In this document: one piece after another, positions 44,262 through 55,898 of the stretch
Position numbering within the stretch: the first letter of the stretch is position 1
Layout of the letters: each line of letters opens with the position of its first letter
Origin: Euborellia annulipes
Lineage: Eukaryota; Arthropoda; Insecta; Dermaptera; Anisolabididae
Assembly: GCA_023213315.1 (NCBI GenBank)
Contig: JAKCPI010002775.1
Coordinates: 335,531 to 399,530, forward strand
DNA length: 64,000 nucleotides
Reading direction: 5' to 3'
The notes under the pieces: generated by a model
Seen by the model: the letters and a program-made list of their open reading frames with translations, nothing else
Database searches by the model: none
What the model was told of the DNA's origin: nothing
Translations under genes and position numbers: made by a program

Positions 44262-45331
44262 TTAAAGCGTTACAAAAAACTGCATTATCACTGAAAAAGC
44301 TAGAAATGTCTCCACACTTAAAAAGTTACAAAACGCTGCATATCCACTGAGAAAGCTAGAAATTTCTGGATACCCAATTAAAAAGTTACAAAACGCTTCA
44401 TCTCCACTGAAAAGTTGGGAATTTCTTGATACCCGCATAAAAAGTTACAAAACGTTGCGTCTACACTGAAAAGCTAGACATTTCTGGTTATCCTATTAAA
44501 AATGTTACAAAACGCTTCATCTCCACTGAAAAGTTGGGAATTTCTTGATACCCGCATAAAAAGTTACAAAACGTTGCATCTACACTGAAAAGCTAGACAT
44601 TTCTGGTTATCCTATTAAAATGTTACAAAACGTTGCATATCCACTGAAAAGCTAGAAATTTCTGGATCACGGCTTTAAAAAGTTACTAAACCCTTCATCT
44701 CCACTGAAAAGTTAAAAATTTCTTGATACCCGCATACAAAGTTACAAAACGTATTAATATACGCGCTGAAAAGTTTGATACCCGCATATAAAGTTACAAA
44801 ACGTTGCATATTCACTGAAAAGTTAAGAATTGTTTGATACCTGCATTCGAAGTTACAAAACGTTGCATATCCACTGAAAAGCTAGAAATTTTTGGGTCAT
44901 TGCTTTAAAAAGTTACAAAACGCTTCATCTTCACTAACTTAAAAGTTAGGAATTGTTTGATACCCGCATATAAAGTTACTAAACGTTGCATATCCACTGA
45001 ATAGCTAGAAATTTCTGGGTCATCGCTTTAAAAAGTTACAAAACTTCACTCCACTTAACTAAAAGTTAGGGATTGTTTGATACCCTCATACAAAGTTACA
45101 AAACGTTGCATATCCACTGAAAAGCTAGAAATTTCTGAATCACCTCTTTAAAAAGTTACAAAACGCTTCATCTCCACTGAGAAGTTAGGAATTGTTTGAT
45201 ATGCGCATACAAAGTTACAAAACGTATTAATATATCCACTGAAAAGCTAGACATTTCTGGATACCCGATTAAAAAGTTACATAACGTTGCATATTCACTG
45301 AAAAGCTAGAAATTTCTGGATAATTGACCCT
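44262..45331. repeat. ~60-bp minisatellite, about 18 units
   Basis: Repeating AAAAAGTTACAAAACGTTGC, ATATCCACTGAAAAGCTAGA, AATTTCTGGATACCCG with period 52-64 bp. Two variants (GCTAGAAATTTCTGG and GTTAGGAATTGTTTGAT) tend to alternate, so the higher-order unit is a dimer. No coding frame. Confidence 0.9.
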
Positions 45332-46059
45332 TTCGATCGTTAATGAAATTATCATTCAAGTTTCACTTTTTTTAGTGTACAGTATGAATACAATGTGTTG
45401 TATTTTTTAATTGTAATTTATATAAAGCCACCATCTGAGTTGTCTAATCGATTTACTTGTTGGCGCCAATCTAATATTTCTATTAAATATCTGGAGATAG
45501 CCATAAATTTCAAATAGCCATAACCCGCAACCCTCCTTTAGTCGCCCACACGTCTGACCCCTTTCAAGTTAAAAAAAGAATAAACATTTCTATTCCTTTT
45601 TCTTCTTTCTTTTTCGCTTTATCCGTTTCTTTGCTCTCTCATCTTTTTTTTCTCTCTTGTTTAATTCTTAATGCTGGTTAATTTTTCAGTATATAATCAT
45701 CTAAAGTCTTTCAAGAAATAAACACCTACCATAAGACTAGTTCTCTATCTTTTCTACTTAGCTATAATTATTTATCATTGTCTTTTAAAGCCTCTTCGGC
45801 CATTTAGAATTAAATTCATACCCATTTCTCTAATCCATCCTGAGTGTTTCTTTAATTCACCGAATGAAAAATTTATTTGAGATCGTAAACGTTGATTACT
45901 TGAGATGTGATTGGTAGCAATCATCGAGAAACCTCATTTTTAATTAATTTCTTATATTTCACGTTTAATTTATTACTCAGGATTGTTTTTTAATAATTAA
46001 TTTTCAGTGTTTCTTCCATTGACAGAAGGTATCAAAATTTTGTATGTACAGTTCGTACC

Positions 46060-46640
46060 AGAAGTGCCTGATGTGCTCGAGCTTAGGCAACCAAATGCTT
46101 AGCCGCACTTTAGTTGCATTAAAAAATTTATTTTAAAAATATTAGTTTGCTCAAGGCTCACTCTCGAGCACACCAGTCACTTGTGGGCTGGACTGTATGT
46201 TAGTTTGTTTGCCTAAGTTCAAGGCTCACTCTCGAGCACATCAGTCACTTGTGGCGGTGACTGTATATTAGTTTGGTTGCCCAAGCTCAAGGCTCACTCT
46301 CGAGTACATCAGTCAATTGTGGTTTGGACTATATATTAGTTTGATTGCCTAAGCTCAAGGCTCACTTTCGAGCGCACCAGTCAATTGTGGTTTGGACTAT
46401 ATATTAGTTTGTTTGCCTAAGCTCAACGCTCACTCTCGAGCGCACCAGTAACTTGTGAGTCGGACTATATATTAGTTTGTTTGCCTAAGCTCTAGGCTCA
46501 CTCTCGAGCACATCAGTCACTTGTGGTTCGGACTATATTGCCTAAGCTCAAGGCTCACTCTCGAGTACATCAGTCACTTTTGGGTCCGACTGTACATTGG
46601 GTAACTCGTTTCTACTTAATGAAAACTAGGCAACCAACTT
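46060..46640. repeat. 68-bp minisatellite flanked by inverted partial units
   Basis: CAAGGCTCACTCTCGAGCAC recurs at 46152, 46220, 46288, 46356, 46424, 46492 and about 46549, spacing exactly 68 bp until the last. A partial unit in reverse orientation precedes it (46060-46096, GTGCTCGAGCTTAGGCAACC) and GGCAACCAACTTGAG follows at about 46628. Confidence 0.9.
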
Positions 46641-47099
46641 GAGTTCAAGCTCCGTAAGAGTGCAGATCTTTTTTCATAAATAAGATTGTTTAATAAAAAT
46701 TAGAAAAATTGCTGGTTAATGGAAATCATTATACTTATAAAACGCCAAGAATGTAAACACTATCTGAAAATTTGTTGAATAATATTTCAAGACAGAGAGA
46801 ATTCTGTAAAAAGAATGCTTTAAAAATATCCCCTCAATAGAGTCATTTATTATGAGAGAGGGAGCAAACGTGAGAGCGAAAACAAATCCACAAATAAAGT
46901 TCAAATTCCATATTAAAAAAATAAAACTTTTTTATGCTTAAGGGAGAGCATTTGCTGCCTGGTCTGCCATTTAAGAAAAAAAAAAACAGGAAGATAAAAT
47001 AAAAAACCACCGTGTATTCATACTACACACTAGAGAAGTGAAACTTCTATTTAAAATTCATTAACGATATGAAATCGGTTAGGAAATTTATCATATTTT

Positions 47100-47672
47100 C
47101 AACTATAGAATTTTTTTATTTTCTCTTATCTATATATTAATATGTATATAGAGAAATTATTGATTTCATTTCAATAATTTGATATCGAGATTTTGAGGGA
47201 AATACACGTTTTTGGACCCGCAAAATGTTCTGTCTGTCTGTGAACAAAATCTCAAGAACGAAAAGAGCTAGTGGGTTGAAATTTGCAATTTTATTTAGGA
47301 CCCATTGGCACATAACACAAAGCTTTTGAACAAAATCGGCCAAAAAGTACTAGTACTTTACTGCTGTACTTTTTTAGACTTTTTCAATTTTTTCAAAACT
47401 CGAAGATTGATTAAAATTCACAAACGACTTATTTTTTAGATGCTCTTTAAAATATATATTCTCATTTTTCTTTCAAAATTGTTTGAAGCATACTTTATTC
47501 TTGTACTTCATAGGAGAAATGTTTGCCAGGGTAACAAAATATTATATTTTTCTTTTTAGAAATTTAACTATACGGCCGTAAACTAAATATATGTCAACAC
47601 ACTAAATCTGGTGTGGCAATCACAGAACACAACTCTCAATTGTTGGATGCTGTGAGACCATCACACCAGATT
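47100..47672 (+). repeat. R1 family copy, full length
   Basis: Contains every landmark in order: hairpin TCTCTTATCTATATATTAAT…AGAGAAATTATTG, GATATCGAGATTTTGAGGG, ATCTCAAGAACGAAAAGAGC, AAAGTACTAGTACTTTACTG, TGTTTGAAGCATACTTTATT, then the palindrome AATCTGGTGTGGCAATCACA … CATCACACCAGATTTTT. Best reference copy in the window. Confidence 0.85.
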
Positions 47673-48784
47673 TTTATTAACTGGTATTGAGGAAGGAAAC
47701 GGGAACCCACCTCAATATTATTCCCATTAAAGTTACTTTCAGAGTAATCACAACGTGTTAGGTTTGACACTAATGACTAAATAAAGATTGAATCTAGTCG
47801 CCTTTTTACTTTCTCTTACTTATATATAATGACCAAAAATAAAACCTTAGCGTGAGCAAAATGATAAATGAAGAAAAAAAAAAAGAATTAAAAAATTTTT
47901 TTTCAAAGATTTTCCTTGATTTGCGATAAAAAATATTATTTTTTTTTTCCAAAATCCCATTAATAAATATTTCTTGTCTACTTATTAATCAATTCGAATC
48001 TAAACTAAAGCACTAAAATACAATACAAAGGAAAAAAAATAACGTGATTTATTCTGATTATTAAACGAGTCTTTTTTTTTTATTTACTTATCAAGATTCA
48101 AAATCAAAAAAAAAAAAATGTCTTCAATCACTGAAAGTTATGGGTGCATTTGAAAAGAAGCTTTGCCCATAAAAAGTCATGTGTACTGATAAATCAGTAA
48201 TTTACTTTGAAATATTATTCATAGTGAAAAAAAAATATTTTTTCCCTAGATACGATAAAAAAAAACTCGTGGCTTTTCTATAGGCCACGAATATTAGAAT
48301 AAAATTGTATTGATCAACGTTGATTCTTAAGCACACTAGAGTTGAGTCAAATTAATTTATTATGTGTAATAAGTTCGTTATCAAGTACATCTACCCTAAA
48401 TGAAATTATCCATTTTTTTATTTCTTTAATTTTTAATTTATTTTTATTTAAATAAAAACACCAGTAGCTGACATTCATCCAAAAACTGACGTTTATCATA
48501 AAATTATAAAGCTTTTAATAAATGGCCCTAATATTTTTAATTAGAATTAATTTAATAAGAAATAAAAAATAATATGAAAAAAGGATTTGTAATTATGTGA
48601 AAATTTAATTTTTTTTAAATCAAGTAATTCTTACTGGATAAAAAAAAAAACTCATTCATTTTAAATTTAAAAAGTTTACACCAGAAAATTTAAACTTTTT
48701 TTTATTGATTTTCGAGTATTTTTGGTAAATTTCAAAAATCAAGACGGTTTTTCTATGCCACGTAAGAATTTTAATAAAAATTAA
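47673..48784. other. no feature supported
   Basis: AT-rich with many A-runs. No open frame. Confidence 0.5.
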
Positions 48785-49011
48785 CATAGACGTAGCCAGG
48801 AGTTTTTGATGGGGGGGGGGGGTTTCAAGAAAATTTTTTCAAACATTGGAAAAATGTAAAATTATTTTAGGGCATTTATAAATCATTTTTTTTTTTTTAG
48901 CTAGAGACTCTCTTACCCTATATAAAATATAATTTGTATTATAGAGCTTAAATATCTAGTCAAGGGTTAAGTCCCATGGGGGGTTTGAACCCCCCCCTGG
49001 CTACGCCTATG
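48785..49011. mobile_element. hAT MITE (CATAGACGTAGCCAGG ends)
   Basis: Termini CATAGACGTAGCCAGG and CCTGGCTACGCCTATG; perfect duplication AAAATTAA at 48777-48784 and 49012-49019. G-run and C-run subtermini. Distant relative of the outer element at 383-2178. Confidence 0.9.
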
Positions 49012-49089
49012 AAAATTAACGCAATCCCCCTCCCCCCTGAATCAAAATCTTTGTTTAATTTTATATTTTATTAAACTTTATTTTTATTT

Positions 49090-49465
49090 TAAACTTTGAC
49101 ATCAACTGAAAGAATTCTATGAGAGCAAAATGAGAATATTCATTTTCTAAAAAGAATTGATTTGTGAATTTTAAACAAAATCGTTAGAGAGAATTTTGAA
49201 AAAAACCGAGAAAAAAAAAAAAAAAAACTGAAAAAGTACATCAATAAATTACTAGTATTCTTTGGCCGATTTTGTTCAAAATCTTAGTGTTACGTCCCAT
49301 GGGGGTACCCAACTTAAATATAAAATTTCGTTTTTTGGACTCAGCGAACCTCAAAACGTGTCCATCAAAATTTCGAAACTGAATTTTTGACATGAATTCT
49401 TACTTTTTAGAATACATAAAAGCCATATATATATATATATATAAGAGAAAGTAAAAAAATTCTTT
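49090..49465 (-). repeat. R1 family copy, palindrome missing
   Basis: AGCAAAATGAGAATATTCAT, AAATTACTAGTATTCTTTGG, ACGTCCCATGGGGGTACCC, to the (TA)n and AAGAGAAAGTAAAAA end. Confidence 0.75.
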
Positions 49466-49904
49466 ATTAAGAAAATATGTGGAGAGAGTAGATATTGTAA
49501 ACGTCAAAAAACTGGACCTTGGGATTTTAATGAGTTTTAGACCTCACTAAGTTAAATAAAAAAGATAATTATGTCTGTGTTCGTGTTTGTGGTTACGATT
49601 ACTTAAAAAGCGAGATCTATGAAATTCAGTATATAGATCTACTTCTTACATTAAAATTGTAGATCTGTCTCAACTTTTAGATTAAATACGTCAACCAGAA
49701 GTAGTACAATTTTAGTGTACCTAATTTTTTATATTATAGCCTACCCAAATTAAACATAAAGAAAATTTTATTAACATATAGTTTTTTGATAAATTAAATA
49801 ATTCAAATCAGTTTGTGATTATTCAGAGGAGCAGGAAAATCAAGGTGGCCAGCATAGTGTCAAAACAAATTGACATTATTAGGAAAATTTTTAATTAAAG
49901 ACCA

Positions 49905-50110
49905 TATTTTTGTTATTAATTATTTATTAAAAATATAAATACTGTACAGCTCAAGTGAACTGATTTTGAGCAAGTGTGCTCAGTACTTGATAACGGCTGC
50001 AGAATATAACCAGTCGAAACGTTGTACCTTATTTATATTTTTAATAAATAATTAATACAAAAATGTGGTCTATAATTAATAATAATAATTCAAACCACAA
50101 AGGTTTTAAT
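49905..50110. repeat. F2 family copy, left arm truncated
   Basis: TAAAAATATAAATACTGTACAG joins directly to CTCAAGTGAACTGATTTTGA, then TTGATAACGGCTGCAGAATA and ATGTGGTCTATAATTAATAA. Confidence 0.7.
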
Positions 50111-50136
50111 TCGTGATAAATATCAAATAAATTGAA

Positions 50137-50166
50137 GTTTCGAGAAAGCTTCATTCGCATCTTCAG
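50137..50166 (-). ncRNA. hammerhead-like motif, stem II weakened
   Basis: Minus strand: TTCTGAAGATGCGAATGAAG then CTTTCTCGAAACTTC. CUGAAGA and GAAAC are intact; stem II pairs poorly (GCGAA against TTCTC) and the triplet is TTC. Probably a decayed member of a further family. Confidence 0.4.
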
Positions 50167-50169
50167 AAC

Positions 50170-51088
50170 CTACGATCATCTAAAATTTATTTGTTATTAT
50201 ATAAACAAAATGCAATTAATCTTTACAAGTATTTTTTTAAATTTTTTTTACCTTTTTTGGAGGGGGAGGGGGGAGGGGTTAAACCCCCAGCCCTCAAAGC
50301 TTTCTTTCATCTCATTTTTTTTTTCATTAAATCTAAATATTGATTTTAACCCAAGAGTTTTCTTCAAATGGATTTTTTTTATTAATTAAAGTGAAATTTC
50401 TTAGGTGATAAAGTAAGAGCGTCTTGATTTTGAAATCAGGGCACAAAAATACATAAGAAACGATCAAGAAAGCTTAGAAAACACAAACATCTCAGGCCTG
50501 TGTTATTTATCACTTTTAACTTATTCACTTAAATGAACTCGATAAATCAAATGCAATCTCATTGGGGAAGCTGGTGACGAATCCAGAGAGAACCCTTCTC
50601 AAATCCATATAAAACAAGACAAAAAAAAGCAAAAAAAAAAAAAAAAAACGCTTCATACAAGGAAAAATTAGATTCCCTCTCCCACACCAAATAAAATTAT
50701 TGGCAAAAGGTTTTCAGTAAATTATTTATCATTTACTCCCTCGGTTTATTTAATAAAAATTTATTAATATAATTCATAAGATTTGTTTATCAAGATTAGC
50801 CAACTTTTCTAAAAATCATTTTAATTCCCTTGATGAATATCAATAAAAAAAAATGATAAATGAATAAAAATTTCAAATTATTATTCATTTTTTTTTTTTT
50901 TTTGCATTAATAAAATCTCTTATAAACAGATTGTCTAGATTAAAGGGGGATTAGTGACTTTAGGATTATCGGATATTATATTCAAAAATCAAATGAAATT
51001 TTAAATAATTTATTTTTTTAATAAAATGCCTATAGATTGACAATTTTGGGGGCTTATTTACAAGCCCCTGATGCTTATTAAAACATTA
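50170..51088. other. no feature supported
   Basis: AT-rich, G-rich patch at 50251-50280, A-run at 50629-50648. Confidence 0.5.
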
Positions 51089-51096
51089 GGTAATGG

Positions 51097-51473
51097 CAGG
51101 GGCGTATATAAGGGGGGGCCGAGGGGGCCCGGGCCCCTTCCGAAATTGTCCAAATGCATATAGATATATAGGGATATACAGACGCCCCTCAGTGCGAAAA
51201 AATATAGCTCCGTGGAAAAATTTTTTTCCGCAGGGTGAAAAACTTTGGTTCCGCAAAAGCAAAAATGTTCCGCGGGGTGGCAAAAAAATTCCGTAACTCT
51301 AAAAAAAAAAGGTAAAATGATTTTGCACCAAATTTTGCAGAAAACTTTGGTTTTGCAAAAAGAAAATTTTTCGCGGGGTGGGGCGGAAAAAATTTAGTTT
51401 TTTAAAAAAAAATTTTCCGCAGAAAAATTTTTGAGTTCAGGCCCCCCGGAAAAAATTTTTATATACGCCCCTA
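51097..51473. mobile_element. hAT MITE (CAGGGGCGTATATA ends), second copy
   Basis: Same termini (one mismatch at the last base) as 3557-3809, flanked by GGTAATGG at 51089-51096 and 51474-51481. Interior has repeated TTCCGCnnnGTGG-like words. Confidence 0.9.
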
Positions 51474-51779
51474 GGTAATGGCATTCATTTTAAGCACTTG
51501 GGGACAGTTATATTACTCAAGGATAAGTAGCTAGCCCGAGGTTAGCGGGGTCTTCAGATCTTGTAATAAAAAATTAAATAAGAGCCTATCCCATGCCTAG
51601 CATAGATATAAAATTAGGAATACAAAACTTTCATGAATTTTGAAATTGCTTCTTGTTTGGATTTAAATTTTTAACATCATTTTGTTGCAATTTTGTATTC
51701 TTCCAATTGTTTATATCTATTAAACGAGCAATGTACTTTTATTTGTTTGTATGCACATCAATTCTCGGAAAAGGCTCTA

Positions 51780-52215
51780 ACGATTTTTTCAAATTATATA
51801 TAATATATATAATATTTCCGGTACAAATATGAAATTGGGCTAAGTTTCATCTTTGGAAAAATTCGAGTACTAGTACTCTACTGATGTACTTTTTTTAGTT
51901 TTTTTTTTCAATTTTCTCAATATTCTCTTAGATAATTTCTTTGAAATTTCAAATATATACTATTTCCGGTAAACCGAACAAATTGCGTTAGGTCTCATCT
52001 TTGGAAAATTTCGAGTACTAGTATGTACTACTGATGTACTTTTTTAGTTTCTTCAATTTTCTGGAAATTCGCTCTAATGATTTCTTTCAAATTTTAATTT
52101 CAAATATATACTATTTCCTGTGTATAAAACAAATTACGTTTGATCTCGTTTTTTGGAAACTCGAATACTAGTATTATACTTTACTTATGTTCTTGTAGTT
52201 TTTTTTTATAAAAAA
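51780..52215 (+). repeat. three tandem ~150-bp units of the R1 core
   Basis: TTCGAGTACTAGTA-type starts at 51862, 52010 and about 52161, each followed by CTGATGTACTTTTTTAGTTT and AAATATATACTATTTCC. The R1 core can therefore amplify in tandem; 40060-40320 shows a two-copy version. Confidence 0.75.
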
Positions 52216-52374
52216 AAAAATTAAAAAAAAAAACACCGAGCTCCAGCTTGGTTATCCGGGAACTATTAATTAACGAATTAATTAATTTAAAAAACAACCC
52301 CGATCCGAAAATTCGATCCAGTTTATAATAAAATCCCCGAATCAAAATCTAGTTTCTTTATTAAAGCTTTTGTA

Positions 52375-52590
52375 ATTTGTATTATTATTATTATGTGAGT
52401 TTTTAATTATAGACCACATTATTAAAAAATATAAATATTATACAACTCTATTATGTAGTCGTTTACAAGTACTGTGCACTTGCTCCGCCTAAAGTGAACT
52501 TCAGTTGTACATTATTTATATTTATTTTTAATAAATAATTAATACAAATGTGTTCTTTAATTAAAAACTCTCATAATAATAAAATCTAGT
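52375..52590. repeat. F2 family copy, decayed
   Basis: TATGTGAGTTTTTAATTATA, TACAAGTACTGTGCACTTGC, TAAATAATTAATACAAATGT and AAAAACTCTCATAATAATAA. Inverted ends recognisable, centre shortened. Confidence 0.65.
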
Positions 52591-53744
52591 TCTTCGATTT
52601 GGATGAAAGATATATAAAAATAGGCATTATTTTTAAACAATCAAAAGGATATATGTATTTATTAAAAAGTAAAATATTTTAAAGGATTGGCAATCCTTTG
52701 AAAAGGATCGCAAAAATACAGGATTGTTAATTCTAATAAAAGAATGTTCCTAGATCCAGAGATCAAAAATGGTGTCAATCCAAACCCTTAAAATCCCTCC
52801 CTTTCGATTTGGATTTCGATCCAGATCCAAAAATCCTGGACGGGCTAGAATTAAATCTAAAAGGATCATGTTCAATCCTTGGTTGTTTATTAATGAAACT
52901 CAATTCCTTGACCCGAACCAGGACTCACTGCAGGATCATTCATATTCTAAAAATATTATAGATTATTTTCATGAATTCATCGCGCATATAAATTTTCTCA
53001 TATCTTAATATCGTGTGACTTACTTTGGTCTATTATTATAATTCGTTCTTGCTATAAAAGGCGAGTCAAAACTAGAAACGAAAAACATTTAATCAAATGT
53101 TGATATTATTAATTAAAAGATAATAGATATTCTTTATTTTAACTTTTCTTAAACTGAGAAAGTAAACCTCGTATTAATTTAAAAATAATAGAGTAGTATA
53201 TCTCAAAAAAAAAAGAATAAAACAAGTATTATCTCTTTGAGACTTAATTAAAAGTTGATGGTTGATCATTGAAACAACTTGAACAATTCTAAAAAAAAAA
53301 AAGATTGTTAAAGCAAGAATCATCTGCATTCGAGAAAAAGGGATGAGAAGGGATGCTGGGAATTCCCTACGGGGGTGGGCTGGACCAACTGGCGCCATTA
53401 CTGGCGCCTCGATTCCCACTCCTACCCAGGGATTTGAGTTTGGGGGGAGGGGATCCCCAGGAATTCTTGTTTTGACGGCACTTGATTGTCAACGAGCTGC
53501 CATTGGGCCTCCCCCCACCCTCTAATTTCTATTGAATATTCTAAAAGTACATTTCCAAATGAAATATTCCATATTAAGTAAACTTTAAATTAGTTTGTTT
53601 ACTTTTGAGTTGATTTCCAATTCAGAGTTTCCCCCAAGATATACAATAAATGGTATAAACAAACACCGAGTTTGGCCGTCTTCATTCAGGTTAAAACACA
53701 ATAAATATAATTCGGATAAAATCAGTGCTACCTGTTATTACTTT
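52591..53744. other. GC-rich island at 53330-53530, no gene called
   Basis: The island has frames open on both strands (plus from 53343, minus from 53419) and CTGGCGCC palindromes. No donor or acceptor bounds it. It may be an exon or an old repeat; I cannot decide. Confidence 0.3.
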
Positions 53745-54215
53745 TACTTTCTCTTACCCTGAATATGGAGAGAAAGTATTGCGATTATGTTAAAAATTCG
53801 ATTTCGAGATTATGATGGATATACACGTTTGAGGTCCCTTGACTCCAAAAAAGTGGGTTCCGCAAATTGGTCTGTATGTCTCTGTATCTGTCTGTTGAAT
53901 AGGAAAGAAGATGCATCCAAATAATAGAGCCTATATTTGGCAATAAACACTCTTTATTCCTATTCAACATATCAGCTACAGTCACGTTCTACTTACAATT
54001 CAATGTGAATCTGTCCTTCTGTGAACAAAATATCTCAAGAACGAAAAGAGCTAAGAGATTGGAATTTTATATTTGAGTTAGAGACCGTAAGGAGTGAAAA
54101 TAAGCTTTAGAACAAAATCGGCCAAATAGTACGCGTACTTTACTGATGTAATTTTTCAGTATTTTCGTATTTTTTTTAAATTCGCCCCAACAATTTTGTT
54201 TGAAATTCATAATTA
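53745..54215 (+). repeat. R1 family copy with a 130-bp insertion
   Basis: ACTTTCTCTTACCCTGAATATGGAGAGAAAGT hairpin split into landmarks at 53747-53777, GATTATGATGGATATACACG, insertion at about 53889-54010 bounded by GTTGAATAGGAA and TTCCTATTCAAC, then CTCAAGAACGAAAAGAGCTA and AGTACGCGTACTTTACTGAT. Confidence 0.75.
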
Positions 54216-54221
54216 AATTAG

Positions 54222-54345
54222 TAACAGAATTAGATTTTGGGTTTAATTGTGGTTTATTTGTAAAAATTACAACATTTCGGCTACTCATTCTGTGGCCTTC
54301 TTCAGGTACAATTCAGCTAAGATTATAAAGGTTCTTACATCTGTC
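54222..54345 (-). mobile_element. Penelope-like terminal-repeat fragment with hammerhead-like motif
   Basis: Third copy of the 8047/23085 family. The core lies at 54271-54305: CTGAAGA, AGGCC…AGCC, GAAAT, GTT. Joined on the right to the long palindrome at 54426-54664. Confidence 0.6.
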
Positions 54346-54425
54346 ACAATCTCAATTGAATCATCATTGATCATAAATCAATTATTTTTTACATGAAAAG
54401 TAGAAACAGCGCGAGACTATTAGAT

Positions 54426-54664
54426 AAGTGGAGAAATCAGGAAGGTTTACTCACTTGTATGCAGTTGGATGAGCATGAAATTAATAATTCAGAGAATTTT
54501 GTCGAGAATATTTATTTAGTACCAGACGACTGAAGTTGACCGAAACTGATCGTTTGCAAATTCAGTCGTCTGGTACTAAATAAATATTCTCGACATAATT
54601 CTCTGAATTATCTATTTCATGCTCATCTGCATCAAGAGAGTAAACCTTCCTAATTTCTCCACTT
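54426..54664. repeat. long imperfect palindrome
   Basis: Arms 54426-54533 and 54562-54664 (AAGTGGAGAAATCAGGAAGG … CCTTCCTAATTTCTCCACTT), with a 28-nt centre. The innermost stem is TTTAGTACCAGACGACTGA. The centre contains CTGAAGTTGACCGAAAC, which resembles a hammerhead core without stem II. Confidence 0.8.
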
Positions 54665-54828
54665 ATTTTTTACATGCTCTTTAAAATGTATATTCTCATT
54701 TTGAAGCCCGCTTTACTCTTGTATTTCATAGGAAAAAGTTAGGAGAAATGGTTTCGATGGTAACAGAATATAAATCTTTTTCTTTTTAGATTAAAATTCA
54801 TATAAATCAACTATTTTTTAGCCCGTGA

Positions 54829-54985
54829 ACCGTGGCTCAGAGAGAAGACACGCGCCAGGGTCCCAGGTTCACTTCCCGACCTAAGGGAGAAAAATTTATT
54901 CCATTTGATTTATTTACAAATCATTTAAAATAAATAGGGATGGGGTCTAAAAGGCCTTAGATGCCGAAAAAGACCTTAAAAAAAA
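54829..54985 (+). mobile_element. tRNA-derived SINE
   Basis: Head CCGTGGCTCAGAGAGAAGAC with B box CCCAGGTTCACTTCCC, tail AGGCCTTAGATGCCGAAAAA then A-run. Inserted in an R1 copy (the repeated TATTTTTTAG flanks it on both sides). Confidence 0.65.
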
Positions 54986-55196
54986 ATATTTTTTAGATGC
55001 TCTTTAAAAAGTATATCAGTAAAATTATTTGAAGTACACTTTACTAATGTATTTGAAATTTTTCAAATTCATTTTCCGGCTCTTCCTTCCATGGAGCCGA
55101 TTCAAAAGGGCCTTTGCAACATTTTACACATTAAAAAAAAAATTTTATAATAATAATATTTAATTATAAAAATTATTATTATTTCCTTCCAATTCA

Positions 55197-55463
55197 GCGC
55201 CTGCTTGAGGATTTGTTTACATTCATGAAATACACAAATGAAAAGAATACGAAAATATTTCTCTATACATTTCCTATGGGAGAAATCGTAACTTTAAGAA
55301 TTAATAACTCAAAAAGTTATAGAAATTTCGGGATGAAAATAATTTTCCTGTGATCCCAAGAAGGTCCTCTTTATGCATATAAAATTTCATTTCAAAATTC
55401 CAACATGAAGTAGCCTAAATAGAGCGTGACAGACAGACGGACATTAGCGAATTATATATATAG
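55197..55463 (-). repeat. dispersed repeat pair, copy 2
   Basis: Complement of 26737-27003, starting GCGCCTGCTTGAGGATTTG and ending CAGACAGACGGACATTAGCG. Inserted within R1 debris. Confidence 0.75.
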
Positions 55464-55880
55464 ATTTAGGATTCTCTATTTTATATAAAATATCCAAATA
55501 TGAGATTAAAATTGAACAAAAAATCTGGTGTGACAAGCCTTTCCTTTCGGTAAGAGAAAGTTGTGTGCTGTGCGTCAATCACACCAAATTTTTGAAAATT
55601 ATTATTCTTGAAAAATAATTTGTGCGGAAAAATGCAAGCAATTATTTTAATTATTAAGGGCTTGTTTATGATTAACCAGGGCGGAAATATTCAAGAACGA
55701 GCTAATAATATTTTATTCCATTACTATAAAGATTAGAGAAGAAAAGTACTTTTTATTTTTTACTAAAATGGGAATTGTTATTAGAGAGAGAGAGCGACAA
55801 AGGCTTTTCACTTGCAAGGCAGGTCAGAGCTCTCCTTTCTATGCTCTATTTATCTTAAAGGGAATAATAATATAACTCAC

Positions 55881-55898
55881 CCCGACGTCGTCAGCCAT
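55881..55898 (-). CDS. candidate 5' coding stub (MADDVG) with consensus donor
   Basis: On the minus strand an ATG (plus-strand CAT, 55896-55898) in strong Kozak context (G at -3, G at +4) encodes MADDVG and stops at a consensus GTGAGT donor (plus-strand ACTCAC, 55875-55880), phase 0. MADD-type N-termini with an early intron occur in many conserved cytoskeletal and ribosomal genes, but six residues cannot identify one. Upstream on the minus strand an acceptor-like TTATTAAG precedes the leader. Any further exons would lie to the left and were not found. Confidence 0.35.

Larger units (their letters stand above)
54660..55590 (+). repeat. R1 debris hosting a SINE and a dispersed repeat
   Basis: TGCTCTTTAAAATGTATATT, GAAATGGTTTCGATGGTAAC, the SINE (54829-54985), TTGAAGTACACTTTACTAAT, repeat copy 55197-55463, and a palindrome with a truncated left arm (55525-55590). 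Confidence 0.65.

Noticed and set aside
44262..46640. CRISPR-like array
   Set aside because: Units are contiguous and diverged, with no alternating identical repeats and unique spacers, and the context is eukaryotic.
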